Notes under the pieces: model-generated
Databases searched by the model: none
The model's input: only the letters and a program-made list of their open reading frames with translations
Told to the model about the DNA's origin: nothing
Shown here: piece after piece, positions 22,604-35,817 of the stretch
Numbering within the stretch: the stretch's first letter is position 1
How the letters are laid out: each line of letters opens with the position of its first letter
From: Syncephalis plumigaleata
Lineage: Eukaryota; Zoopagomycota; Zoopagomycetes; Zoopagales; Piptocephalidaceae
Length of the DNA stretch: 64,000 bases
NCBI GenBank assembly: GCA_025201365.1
Contig: JAIXMF010000009.1
Span: forward strand, 682,001-746,000
Direction: 5' to 3'
Position numbers and translations under genes: made by a program

Positions 22604-25227
22604 ATGGAAATATTTAAAGCGTTAGGTGCAGGTGCACGTTTCAATAAGAAGCGATTCTCTGAAGATATCAAGTTATTTGAGGCAAGTATTACAAGTAAAT
22701 CTATGTAGCATACGCAATTAGCTAATACTACTAAACAAATAACAGCATACACCAACTGCTACATCGACACCTGTCACGAACAATACTAATGAATTACTTG
22801 AAGAGATTGACTTTTTCAACAATAAACCTGTACCGGGAACACCGACTCGTCGTAATAGACGTAGAGATGTTGAGAAAGAAGACGTAATGGAAGTGGACGG
22901 TACTGAATCTGGTAAGCTGCTTTGAATAATAATATTTATTTCTATATACTTATACTATGTAGATTATTCTGAAATGGATTCAAATACGACTAGTATAAAG
23001 GTGAAACCATTTCGTACTGAACAAGAGGTGAGTGATAACCATGATTATTACTGCATTGTCATTTACTAATGGATCTATTATTGATTAGGTAGAAGATTTT
23101 CGTATCAAACATCGAATCAAAGTATACGGTACAGATATTCCACGACCATTTCAGGCATTCTCTGAAGTTGAACAACAGTAAGACCATTAGAGTAGTAGTG
23201 TATAACTAATAGTAATATCCTGTATTTGTAGATTCAAGATGGAACCATTCCTATTGAATAATCTACGTAGACTAGGATACAAGCAACCGACACCTGTTCA
23301 AATGCAATGTGCACCTATTACACTTGATGTAAGTACAAAATGAATACTATTATAATATCTATACTTACTATGAATGTATATATCTATATATATACGTACA
23401 GGGTCGTGAATTAATGGCTTGTGCACCTACTGGCAGTGGTAAGACATTATCATTTGTCTTGCCAATTCTACAAGATCTACGCAATCCAAAGAAGGTGGGC
23501 TGTCGTGCATTAATCATTTCACCTACTCGTGAATTAGCTCAACAGGTACATATATATATATATGCATACATACATACATACATGTATTCATCATGTCTAA
23601 CATTGATCATTATAGATTTATAATCACTTTAATGCATTAAGTGTTGGTAAAAAGTTCAAGATTGGTATAATGTCAAGAGTATCGACTAGTCAATCAGATG
23701 ATCCTAAATTACGACAGAAATTTGGTAACTTACTACTATATAGATAATACAATAGCTATTCACTATTATTAACTTACTATTATGTAGATATTCTTATTAG
23801 TACACCATTACGACTTGTACATGCCATTCAACAAGAACAAATGGATCTAAGCCAGTATGTATATGATATATTATTATTATATTAACTAACAATTACTATT
23901 ATTATTGCTGTAATAGAGTAAAGCATTTGATTCTAGATGAAGCTGACAAACTATTGGATTTGGGATTCCTCGAACAAATGGATGAAATATTGGCAGCGTG
24001 TACCTTACCACAATTACAGAAAGCGTTATACAGTGCAACATTACCATCAGGTGTTGAACAATTAGCGCAGACCATTATGAAGGATCCTATTCGTGTGGTT
24101 GTTGGTACCAAGTAAGTGATTACTCATTAACTATAACATATCTCATTACTAATTGATAATACGCGTGTATGTAGAAATGCCGCCACTGAAACGATTAAAC
24201 AACGACTAATCTATGTGGGAGGCGAGGAAGGCAAGATGATTGCTATGCGACAACTTATTCAAGAAGGTCTCAAGCCACCCGTACTCATATTCGTACAATC
24301 GATTGAACGTGCCCGTGAATTGTTTAGCGAGTTAATCTATGATGGCATTAACGTCGAAGTCATTCATTCGGAGCGTACACGTGCTCAGGTATATCTCATT
24401 GTTAATAAGCATAGAATAGAATAGATAGATAGCTAACATTGATGATATAGCGTGATAATATTGTACAACAATTTAGAGAGGGTAAAATTTGGGTATTGAT
24501 TTCTACCGAATTGATGGCACGCGGTATTGATTTCAAAGGAGTACGCCTTGTTATTAATTATGACTTTCCACAAACTGTACAAAGTTACATTCATCGTATT
24601 GGTAAGTGATAATAATAATGATAATGATGTAAATGAATAGATAACACTAATATGAAATGTATATGTATATAGGTCGTACGGGTCGTGCAGGTCGTGAGGG
24701 TGAAGCCATTACACTATTCACTAATGATGATGTTGATTTTCTACGCAGGTAATTTAACTATTTAACCTGTTTACTATTACAATGACTAACTTGTATTATT
24801 AGTATTGTTAATGTTATGAAAGAATCTGGATGTGATGTACCTGAATGGATGTTGAAATTAAAGAAGGCATCGTAAGTGATTAGTGATATGATTATAACAG
24901 CCTTATTGTTTATTTACTTATTGATTATGTTACTAGGAAGGATAAACGACATCAATTGCGTAAGGCACCCATAAAGCGTAAAACTATTAGTACACGCACA
25001 TCATACGATAAACGCAAGGCTCATCGTAAACAGTAAGCAGTTTTACATTGTCTTTATTTCATATATATTTATTGTGTATATTTAGAGAGATGATTGCGGC
25101 ATCACAACGTAAGAAGGAAGCAACCACTCATACATCGAATAATGCTAGTGAATCAACAGCATCAACATCATCTCAAGTGCAAACGAGTAAGAAGCGTAAA
25201 CGAACCAAGACAAACAACTCGAAATAG
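22604..25227 (+). CDS. ROK1: DEAD-box RNA helicase, DDX52/Rok1 family
   Basis: About 15 short exons. The N-terminus [18 protein letters not shown] is typical of DDX52/Rok1. It is followed by the linker [18 protein letters not shown], the Q motif (QPTPVQMQ), motif I APTGSGKT, Ia [14 protein letters not shown] at about 23937-23948, [16 protein letters not shown] and [12 protein letters not shown]. The tail is Lys/Arg-rich. Rok1 is an 18S pre-rRNA processing helicase in the small-subunit processome of the nucleolus, acting with Rrp5. All splice junctions I read are in frame and no helicase motif is missing. The last exon ends in [12 protein letters not shown], which could serve as a nuclear or nucleolar signal. 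Confidence 0.94.
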
Positions 25228-25655
25228 AAAGATAATAAATAAGTTTAGAATGTGATGATGATGAAGGATAATGATTGGACCACGTCAATTTATATACAAT
25301 AATGAATGTAGGGTTGTTATTATTACTATTAGTATTCTTAATCACACACACACATTCATGTCCCCAACCTTTGATGAAATGACGATATGAACAATTAAAC
25401 ACATTCTTATCCACACACACACACACACACATCTGCATACACTCTCAGTAGTTTGAATCTTATTCCTTTTCTTCAGTCATCTCCATATCTTTTTGAACTT
25501 TACTTAACATAATCTACGTCTATTATTGGATAGCGTATGGTTACGCATACTACTATTGTGGTTTATTATTTCTTTTGACAACTAGCATTCTGGTGAGTAT
25601 GGTAACTAATGAGTAGACTACGTAGATATTAACGATAGATGTAGCATATATCACT

Positions 25656-28600
25656 ATGATAAGCAACAATCCACTTGGTGATACAGTCACTCACAATACG
25701 GGTAAGTGTATGAGAGGAACCTCATTTGTCTCATATACTTGTAGACTAACACTTTATGGTTATTGATGTTGTAGCGTCGAAAGCGTCGAAAAAGAAAAAG
25801 AAGCGCAAGGGAAAGAAGCAGGGCTCATCCCAAGCGGAATCTAACGATATCATTGTATCGCCTACTACTGCCACTGCTATTGACACTGACACGATCGATA
25901 CGCCATTCTCTCCGAATGAACAGGATATTGAGGAGAGTGTCGAGGATACTGCTATGAACGAGCAGGAGGAGGAGACACCGGAGACCGAGGAGTCAACTGG
26001 CGGTCCCAGTCAGTCGGTGACAATGACGGAAATCGCAACTAGTAAGGATTAATAAGCGAGTAATGGAATAGAGTAAAAGCATACTTATACTGTCATCATA
26101 TAGCGTCTATAATGGAAACAGTTACGGATAGTAATGGTAAGTTGAATGAATAGGATGAACAAAGGTGAGGATTAACCAAGATATTCACATTATTAGATAC
26201 TACAATGGTGGAGACCGCATCTACTGCAACTACTACTGCAACTACTATTACATCAGTACCTGTTACAGCAGTACCTGTTACAGACCCGGTTATTACATCG
26301 ACAACAGAGACAGTAACTGAAGAAGTGAATGTGGATACTACGACAGATACCACTGATACAATTGCTTGGACATCGTCTACATCGTCTACCGATCATTTGT
26401 TGACATCGAATAGTGCGACTGCTATGGAAATAGGTGCACCATGGGATGATCCTATACTATCGACCATTGATGATAGTATAGTGGAGAACAAGGAGGAGCG
26501 AGTGGAACAGGAAACAGATACTACTATGTCGTCAGCAGAAGTAAATACCGTAGAAACTAGTACGGAAATGACAACCACTATAACTACAGTTACGGAAGCA
26601 ATAGTAATGTCTACTTCTACTATTGAAGACTCGTTGGATACAGCGGTAGAACAGCAAACAATAGTAACTGAGCAGCCTGTTTTGACAACTGAACAACAAC
26701 AACAACAACAGCAACAACAGCCTACATCAGAAGCGGTAACCACCGATGCATTGTTTTCTAGTACAGTACCGGATTTCCTCACTACTACTGCCACTACTAC
26801 TGATAGTTCCACTGTATTCGATGATTTATTTGCAGCATCTAATACACCACTCATTGACGATAATGATCCATTTGCAACATCTGTACCTGATCTATCCGTG
26901 AATACAACTGAAATCAATGCAACTACATGGTCTAACTCTACAAATCAAGAGCAAATCTCGGTAGAATCGAAAATGGACACGTTACCCGATGTAACTACAC
27001 CGCGTGTAATACTCAAGGAAGATGCAGCGACAGATTACACGGATGCATTGTTTGCAGCACCTGCAACAGCAAATGATGATGTAAGTCAATTGTTCTCTGG
27101 TCAGAATACAGATTTATTTGCAACAAACGATGAGGTGAATCAACTATTCTCGGGGCAGGATACCGATTTGATTGGAACATCACCTGCAACAGTGCCTGCA
27201 TCTGCATCGGCACCTGCACCTGCAACAGCAAATGACGATGTAAGTCAATTGTTCTCCGGGCAAGATGTAGATTTATTTGCAACAAACGATGAGGTAAATC
27301 AACTATTCTTGGGACAGGATACTGATTTGATTGGAACATCACCTGCAACAGTGCCTGCATCTGCACCTGCAACAGCAAATGACGATGTGAGTCAATTGTT
27401 CTCCGGGCAAGATGTAGATTTATTCGATCAATTGGGCACGGGTAATACGACAAGTAGCATATCAACAGAGCAAACCGAATCTAGTTCGTCCAAACAAGCT
27501 GATATATGGGCTGCATTATCGCGTGATTATGAAGATGATGGATATGACATGGTGGAATCATATCCTACCTCGGATACTACCACTGCTCCTGCTCCTTCTG
27601 TTGCTACTGCTACCACTGCTACTAGTACAACGACAAACACGGTACAATCACAGCAAACGTATACGGCAGCACAAACCACATCGACAGCCACAGTGAATAC
27701 ATCTTATGGTTACTACGCCAATACAGCCACCAATTATTACGCATCAAATGCAAATAATTACTCGTATCCCAACTATCCTGGATATTCGAATCCAAATGCA
27801 TCTACTACTGCCACTGTTAGTTCTGCTGCCACAACCACGACTGATACGAGTTTCGCCTATGATGGTCCACCCGAGCTATATACAAAGAAGAAAACACGAC
27901 CTGCTGCTGCTGCTGCTGCTACTGTACCAACCAACTATTATTCTAGTCCCTATGCAAATCCCACTATGGCCACATCCTATCCAGCAACGTCTATGCCAGG
28001 TATATCCATGCCTCCTAGTGCAATTGGCAATGCAACTACGAGTGTTTCTTCTTCCACTACTGCAGCTACTGGTGCTGCAGCTACTGGTACTCCCGATGAT
28101 TATGCCTATGATGGACCACCAATGGATTTCTTTAAGAAAACAGCACCATCATCACGTCGACATACACAATCACAGCAACAACTACAACAGCAACAACTAC
28201 AACAGCAGCAAACATATGGTGCCAGTTCACATTCAGCTTATGGTAATACCGGCTATGCCAACTATGCCAATACATCTACGGGATCTTATAGCACATCCAC
28301 CGTAGCTATACCTAACGAGTCCAGCACTAATTATACTGCCACCGTACCTATGCCCAGTCAGACCAATTCGATCTATTCCACTCATTCCGGATCTAGTTAT
28401 GACCAGAATATCATGGGCCATACAGCTCCTACTGCGGTACAATCCACCGAATATCCCACTGCATCTAATCAACAATACCCGCCATCACAAGCAACAGCAG
28501 CAGCACCAACATCCTCCCAATCTAATCAAGCATACACATATCAAAGTAATGCTACCACTTCTTATGAGGTACACGCTACCAATACTGCCTATAGTGGACA

Positions 28601-31600
28601 AACAACGGCAACCGATAAGGATACGCAATACGCCATGACATCGAGTGTATCCTATAATGCAACGAGTGCACCACCAATGGATCAAACTTATCCGGTATAT
28701 CAAGAACATGGCCATAATACTACCGTGCAGTCCGTACAGCAAAGTGCTCAATTGATGGAACCTCCCACATCAACATCATCCTATTCGACGAATCAAATGA
28801 CGCATCAAGAGAATACAACTGAGATGAGCAATCAACAACCAGTAGCATCTAGTCAGTCATATGAATATCCCATTCAATCATCATCGAATACAGTGGATAC
28901 AACTCATACAGCTGATTATAACTATGAGAATACTGCTCAACCAGCAACAACCACATCAGCTGCAACAACTGATACGACAACTGATACACCGGTAGCATCA
29001 ACTGAATATCCCGGTTGGACATATGATTATACGACACAACAATGGATTCCATCAGTAGATCAAAATGCTTATCCGGGATATCGATTTGATGCAACATTGA
29101 ATCAATGGGTTGCTGATACAACATCAACAGAGACCACGTCCAATACTGAATTGCCCACTCAACAGCAACCTACAGCACATGATGATGTGTCATATACTGC
29201 AGCCACCACTACGGCAGTTACATCAGTCGAGGATGTACCCGCTACAACCTTTGATATGACTACACAACCTGCTAATCAGTATGATACAATGTCACCGGAT
29301 CAATCATCATTACCATCTAGGATAGAAGCATCAGATGATCTAGACGATTTAGTGTTTGGCAATAGCTCAAGTGCAACCGCGCCTACACCATCCAATATGT
29401 CGACATTTGAGACTATTAGTGCAGAACAGGCCAATTCTGTAGCATCTCTACCGGAAGATACTGAACAGCCACCGGTGTCATGGTCGGGTGCCTGGTCCGA
29501 TGTTCGTAGTCCATCACGCACCGATACAGTTGCCACTAATCAATCGGTAGTGGATGTGGCAAATCAAGGATGGGATATGGAGGATGTCGATCAGAGTCGA
29601 TCGGCCAGCGTGATATCCAATAGAACACATCCAGATCGTCGTTATTCGCAATACTCTTATAGTACGGAAATGGTGACACAATCAATGTACGGCAGTGAAT
29701 TCTCCTCAGTAGCCGCTTATAGTCGTCCACCAGGTGATCAATCAGCTGTACCCGAGGAAGATGACAATGCGTATGGCATGACACGTAGTGTACAATTAGA
29801 TAGCTATAATAATGATGGTCTACTACTATATCATCATGATATGACGGCATCTACCACTAGTGCTGTAACAGCGATTGAATACACTCATACAGATGCCAAT
29901 CGAACGACGCAACCCACTGGATCAGATATACTAATGGATCCGGCACAACGACCTGCATGCCCGCTTGTTTCATTTGGATTTGGTGGTAAGTGTGCAATAC
30001 TATGTTGTTGTGTGTATGACAAGTTTAACTTATTATGACATTGAATAGGTCGTATGGTGGTGATGTTCCCTCGAGCAGTTCAACGATTTGGTGCTGATCA
30101 AACTTCGCCCATTACTAAGGTTGTCCCGGGACCTGTACTCGTGTCAACATTACGCGATCATTGTCCGGCCATCAACGAGGATCAATCATCGGAAGTGTTG
30201 GCACCTTTACTGCATGATACACGACAGAATAGCAAGAATAAGAAGAAGGAGATTCTTGCAATGATAGATGAGAAATTGGCAACATTAGAGAATAATGAAT
30301 ACACTAATGCTTCACAATCGAGTGTATCATCACGTCAAGGACATCGTCTATTATGGTATTTGCTTCGTTTATTATGTGAACATGATGGTACTGCACCTGG
30401 CAGGTAAGTAGACATTGCATTATTATTGTACCATTATAATAATAATAACATGATTATCATTAGTGGTAATGAATCCATTGATCAGGCATTCTGTCAACAA
30501 TTACATTTGGGTGCTGTCAAGGAGGATGTATTCACTGAAGTGGCTGCACCACTGCCAATGGCATCACCTCAGAAACTAAGTGATATCGAGTATATGTTAT
30601 TACGTGGTGATCGAGCAGCAGCCGTTGATCTAGCCATAGAACATAAATTATGGCCACACGCTCTTATGATTGCCAGTTGTGTGGGGAAGGATACGTGGAA
30701 GACTACCGTACAACAATTTATGATGGATCAATTGGGTGATGCAGCCTCGACGGCAGCACTTCGTGTATTATACGGTCTATTAGCCGGTCAAGGTCGTGAT
30801 GCAGGTAAGTTAATCATACTAGATTAGTAGTAATAAACTGATCTTGATCGATTGCTAGTTGAACACGTCATTTACGGTAGCAATAATAATGCTGAAGAGT
30901 TCACTACTGCTGCTGAACTAACAGCTGGATCTGGATCAACCACCGTTTGGACACCCGGTCAGACGGGACAAGCACCACCCATGGACTTGTCACGTTGGCA
31001 ATCCATTCTTTGTATGATGATCGCCAATCGTACACCAGGTGATCAACAAGCATTGGCAGCTTTAGGTGATGCACTACGTAAAGCAAATTGTATTGAGGCA
31101 GCTCATGTCTGGTGAGTAATGCTGTCTATATAACAATCTAGCATTCCTTACTAATCATCATTGTAGCTATTTACTATCACCACAAGTGTCCATTATGAAT
31201 GGTCTAGGTACTAGTGCGCGTATTGTACTACTAGGTGTTGATCATCAACATCAATCTAATTTCTACAAGAGTACTGAAGCACTTCGCATGTCAGAAATAC
31301 TTGAATTTGCACTATCATTACGTAATACCACTGCTGCTACTGCTACTGCTGCTACTGCTAATACAAGTGGCTCTAATGGATTCCCACATTTACAAGCGTA
31401 CAAGTTGGCGCATGTTTGGACACTCATCGATGCAGGTCATCTTAGTGAGGCATTACGGTAAGTAGCAATGACTACACATCATGGAGTAATACAATTAACT
31501 TATCATCAATGACTAGTTATTGTGAAGCGATAGCAGCTTGTGTCAAGGCATACGCTAAGGGATCACCCTACTTCCATACATGTTTTATGCAACAATTACA

Positions 31601-33415
31601 AATAGTCAATCAGCGTATTGTCATATCCACTGGTGGTAACTTGTAAGTAGTAGCAGTAGTAGCAATGCTACATTGACTAATTACTCATTTATTATAGGAA
31701 TTCGATTGCTGCTGATGCTGCTGCCTCATGGCTATCGAAACTACCCAAACCTACATTGGGCTCGTTAATGAACGCCATTGATAATGGGTTGAACAAGTTC
31801 ATTGCGGGTGATGAGGAGACGACAGCAAATATTAATACATCTACTAAGGAGTCGGGTCCATTTGCCACTAGTGGACAATTCCATAGTACACCTGCTTCAC
31901 CTTCAATGATGCCGTTACGTAGTGCATCGGCAGATGTAGCAGTCTACAATCAACAGAGTTACTATGGTAGTGGTGGTGATGCACGTAGTCGTCGTAGTTC
32001 ACAGGGTAGTAGTACAGGCTACACCGGTGGTCACACAATCATGTATCGATCGAGTACTGTGGGACAGCCATTACCCGCACATACCGGTCGTTATCAAGCA
32101 ACTACACATTCACCGCTGGTTGGCACCACCAATGCACCAACTATGGATCAACGCTCGACCACGTATCCATTCTATAATACCAGTGCAACGAATATCGGTA
32201 GTGATAATGGTATGACACCTAGTCTAGAAACTACTCAAGAGGAGGATTCATTGGATGGCACGACCACACCTACTTGGTATAATAATACAAGTGTCACTAG
32301 TGAACTAGCAACATCTACTACCGCCACAACATCATCAGTACCGTTCTACAATAATAGTGATGCGTCCACGTTGTCAACAAAACCTACATTCTATTCGAGT
32401 GCCAATGCAGAAGTACCTTCATGGTGGAATGCCACTGCAACCTCCATCGATACAACAACAACAACAACAACAACAACAAATACACAGAATGATCATCTAG
32501 GTAATACGCAATCGATGACAGAGGAGCATTCAACACAACAGCAGTCAACATCATCCTACTATGCAAATAACAGCAACAATAACAATAATAGCAATCAGTT
32601 TGATGCTAACGATGATGATGATGATGACTTTGGTTTGGGTAATAATGCACTACGAAAGAAGGCACCCGCTGAAACGACATCTAATGAAGCATCGAACCAC
32701 GCCAATAAATCTGATGGATATCAATCTAAATCGAATGGATCAGCACCAACTGAATCTAGTGCTGCACCAGCATCAAAATCTACCCAAGAGAATGATAAGA
32801 CAGATGGTGAAAAGAAAGGCAGTAAGTTGATTAATACAAATAATCAATAAGCATATTCTAATCATAATCATAATCTACTAGGCTGGTCTATCTGGGGATT
32901 ATTCCGTCCTGGTAGTACGGGTGGTGTTAAACAAGCGAAATTAGGAGAAGAGAACGAGTTCTACTATGACGCTGAGTTGAAACGTTGGGTCAATCGAAAG
33001 GTAATTAATAAGTGTGTTCATTGTTATTACACAATTTATTAATACGATATTTTATTTGTATGATTAGGCGGGTGCTGCTGCTACTGCTCCTCCCCCACCA
33101 CCACCACCACCACCTATGGCATCATCGGCATCGGCACCATCTACACGTTTCGGTACACCAGCAACAGGACCTCCACCACCTCCTCCAACAGGTCCACCAG
33201 CCATTCCCTCTAATATCATGTCATCACCCTCTCAAGCTAGTAATACAAGTAGTATTGGTAATGGTCCACCACCAGCATTAGATGCATCTGCTACTCCCCC
33301 TCCATCTCTCCCCTCAATGCCATTATCAGGATCATTGTCATCTGGTACTGCAGGTGGCAAGAAGAAACGCGGTGCACGTAGTCGTTATGTTGATATTATG
33401 GCACAAAATCAATAA
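25656..33415 (+). CDS. SEC16: COPII coat assembly protein SEC16
   Basis: Twelve exons (25656-25701, 25775-26041, 26104-26136, 26197-29985, 30049-30403, 30464-30804, 30859-31111, 31167-31457, 31517-31642, 31698-32821, 32882-33000, 33068-33415) give 2363 aa. The N-terminal 1300 residues are disordered and rich in Thr, Ser, Gln and Tyr. They include a poly-Gln run, tandem repeats with core QLFSGQD, and two aromatic motifs (YDYTTQQWIP, YRFDATLNQWV). The central conserved domain starts SFGFGGRMVVMFPR and continues as an alpha-solenoid that binds Sec13. The C-terminal Sec23-binding region has LGEENEFYYDAELKRWV and the end KKKRGARSRYVD. SEC16 organises ER exit sites. This is the longest gene in the window and its frame is unbroken. 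Confidence 0.95.
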
Positions 33416-33698
33416 GTGTCATCGTTATTATCTATTATTCATTACACTATTATCGATTGCTTTGATTTAAAATAAACTCATGTTATTATATTTGTTCTTT
33501 TATATAATTCTCTAGTATAATTGATCTTTTTAGCCTATATACGATTCAATGATCATGAATGGCTAATGAACATGACTACAAATCAATTAAGTGGTAGTAG
33601 TGGTAGTAGTAGTCTTTCGATACAAAGTGTAAAAAACACGATTAGAAATAATGGAAACCAAATATTATCCACCTATTTTCTCGCCTCTAGTTCATCGA

Positions 33699-34919
33699 TT
33701 ATTCGTCATTGAAGAAGGCACCAGCATCTCGACGTACATTAGTGACACGCGGTCGAGCAGCACGTCTTGAGGGTGCCTGCGGTAATGAGCCACTAGATGC
33801 ACGCGAGTATTTGGCATCACCGAGTGCCGGCGAGTCATAGCTTGCTTGTTGCGGTGAACGTAACGACTGACCATAACCTGCTGAATTGCTGCTGCTGCTG
33901 CCTCCATCCTGACTGTGTCGAGAGGCATGACCATAAGAAGCGGGTGCACCAGGTGATTGTGCCATCACTTGGCTGTGATTATTAGAGAATACGGAGCTGT
34001 TCGTCGATATGGGTCGTTCTCGTTGTCTATCCGCAAATGGATGGTATAACTCGGGTGGTGGTCGAGTTAACCAACCAGGTAATTGAGCATCTGGATATCG
34101 TTCACGATAGTACGATTTTAGCAATCGTGTTACATGCGATTCGCCTTCGTAATCCGATGTATCCGAATCTAGTATACGTTATACATACATTAGACATGAA
34201 TAATAAATTGCGTATTTATTGACATATATATATGTATACATACCAGGTTCGTCGAATTTTTCATTATCTGCATTGCCTCCCATTAGCTTGCCCCATAGTT
34301 TCTTACCGGAACTAGTCGATTGTGGTGGACCTGCATCGCTTGCATCATCATCGCCTAATAATAATGTATATTGTTATTATTACTACTATTACTATTATTA
34401 CTTGCTAGTGTTATACTAACCGCGTTCTGATCCACTAGCATCTGATGTATCTGTATTCCAATTGGTGGCAGCACGGAATTTACCCCATATTGAAGTGTTG
34501 CCACTATTGCCGCTAATTGGGTTGCCATTCTCATCTTCAACACTACTACCAGGAGCAGTTTGACCAGAGGAATTCGGTGCAGACTGTCCTGCTAGTCGCG
34601 TCCATCGACCGGCACCCGCTCTCAATGAACTAGTACCGCCGGTAGTGCTAGTGCCGCTGCCGCCACTCGCGGATGAGGGAGCAGTACGCGCGGCATATCG
34701 TCCACCGGTATTGGAACGTGCCGATAGACCGGGTCGTGGTGGGGCCAACGAAGGTGGGGCCAGCGAATGTGTACTATGAGCACTATCGCGCGACGTAGCC
34801 GGTAAAGGTGGTGCATCTGTCTCGTTACAACGATGTCGCGTTGGATACATGCCGACATCTTGACCGCAATCTTTACACAATACCGCTACTTTAGATACAC
34901 GATAGTCTGGCGCAGCCAT
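33699..34919 (-). CDS. Zinc-knuckle protein, possibly Mso1-like (Sec1-binding)
   Basis: Three exons on the minus strand, about 340 aa. The N-terminus has a CX2C...HX1C knuckle (CKDCGQDVGMYPTRHRC), then a long Ser/Gly/Ala/Pro-rich linker. SIWGKFRAATNWNTD and KKLWGKLMGG follow, then HVTRLLKSYYRERYPDAQLPGWL. The WGK helices and the L..YYR....LP.WL block recall the fungal Mso1 region that binds the SM protein Sec1 at exocytic SNARE sites, but I assign this from motif memory only. The first intron uses donor GTTAGT, the second GTATGT. The rest of the C-terminus is disordered. The gene is convergent with SEC16, with 283 bp between stops. Confidence 0.6.
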
Positions 34920-35690
34920 ATTGCGCTATAGTGTTGTTGCTGCGATAATAGTATATTTAATAGCCGTAGTAGTAATAGTAGTAAGAGTTATAAAGGAAAG
35001 AATAGTGATGGTGATGTTGATGAAAGAAGTAGGATAGAAGTGGTAGAAACAATGGTTAACAGTAAAAAGAACGACACGATGTGGTGGTCACACGCTTACC
35101 TCTTTCACTCTAGAGTCTCCCCAACCATACTAACGAGCAGAAATATCCCAAGGCGAATGTGAGGAATGGTGTCGTTGCATGATAATGCTATCCAACATGG
35201 AAACCATACTATACATGTACATGCACCACACTCACTCACTAACTCACTCATTTGCATGCGTATTACTTGTATTGGCACGTGGCGGAAGATCTATCATAAT
35301 ACGAATGTTAAGTAAAGTAAATGATTCGTAAAGCATATCCTTAATCGATATATAAACACATCATGCTAGAATAGAAACTAATACCAAATGTAACGATAAC
35401 TCATATCAAGCTATTATAGTGGATACTGACTTGTTATTGCTTTAGAGATCATTCTAGGTATAGATAGGATCATTTTTGTATTACCTACGAATTACCAATG
35501 GTAAAAAGATTATGATGAATCAGGAGAGATGAAAGACTAATTTCCTAAAGAAGTGAACTAATAATCCAGGAATATTTTCATGGATTGCTAATAAAACAAT
35601 AGGCATTGTTTGATCATATAGAATAACTGTTATATGTTTAATGATAATCTTGTAGTTATCAATCAACTGTATTCGAATAACTAAGCATGG
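34920..35690. other. Intergenic region left of copy B
   Basis: Holds the promoter side of the preceding minus-strand gene and AT-rich DNA. ACTCACTC repeats occur at 35230-35250. The segment 35603-35668 recurs in the same orientation at 37982-38046. No gene seen. Confidence 0.5.
35603..35668 (+). repeat. Direct repeat flanking copy B, left member
   Basis: About 66 bases sharing TTTAATGATAATCYTG and ATCATATAGAATARCTGTTA with 37982-38046, in the same orientation. The pair brackets the F-box gene and Fanzor remnant of copy B. It differs from element D's terminal repeats. Confidence 0.7.
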
Positions 35691-35800
35691 CACAAGTAGT
35701 AGACAGTATTTAAAAGAAGTTAACGACGAATGGAATGTAGTCAAGACTAAAAAGACAGCATTGATAAAGAGAAAGAGAGAAAGAAAGAGAATAACGATGA
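35690..35800 (-). repeat. Element-internal tandem-repeat unit next to copy B
   Basis: Read on the minus strand this matches the tandem-repeat tract of element D at about 62200-62290: AGTCTTGACTACATTCCA, then GTTAACTTCTTT and ATACTGTCT. It lies just 3' of the F-box gene of copy B. This shows the element order Fanzor end, F-box gene, repeat tract. Confidence 0.7.
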
Positions 35801-35817
35801 AATGGATTTGACACTTG

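Noticed and set aside
25402-25432. CA-repeat and similar runs as CRISPR-like arrays
   Set aside because: Simple dinucleotide repeats without spacers; nothing in the window looks like a CRISPR array.
26393-27465. Long minus-strand open frames opposite the SEC16 exon
   Set aside because: They are antisense shadows of Thr/Ser/Gln-rich coding sequence, with low-complexity Val/Ser or Leu/His composition and no splice sites.
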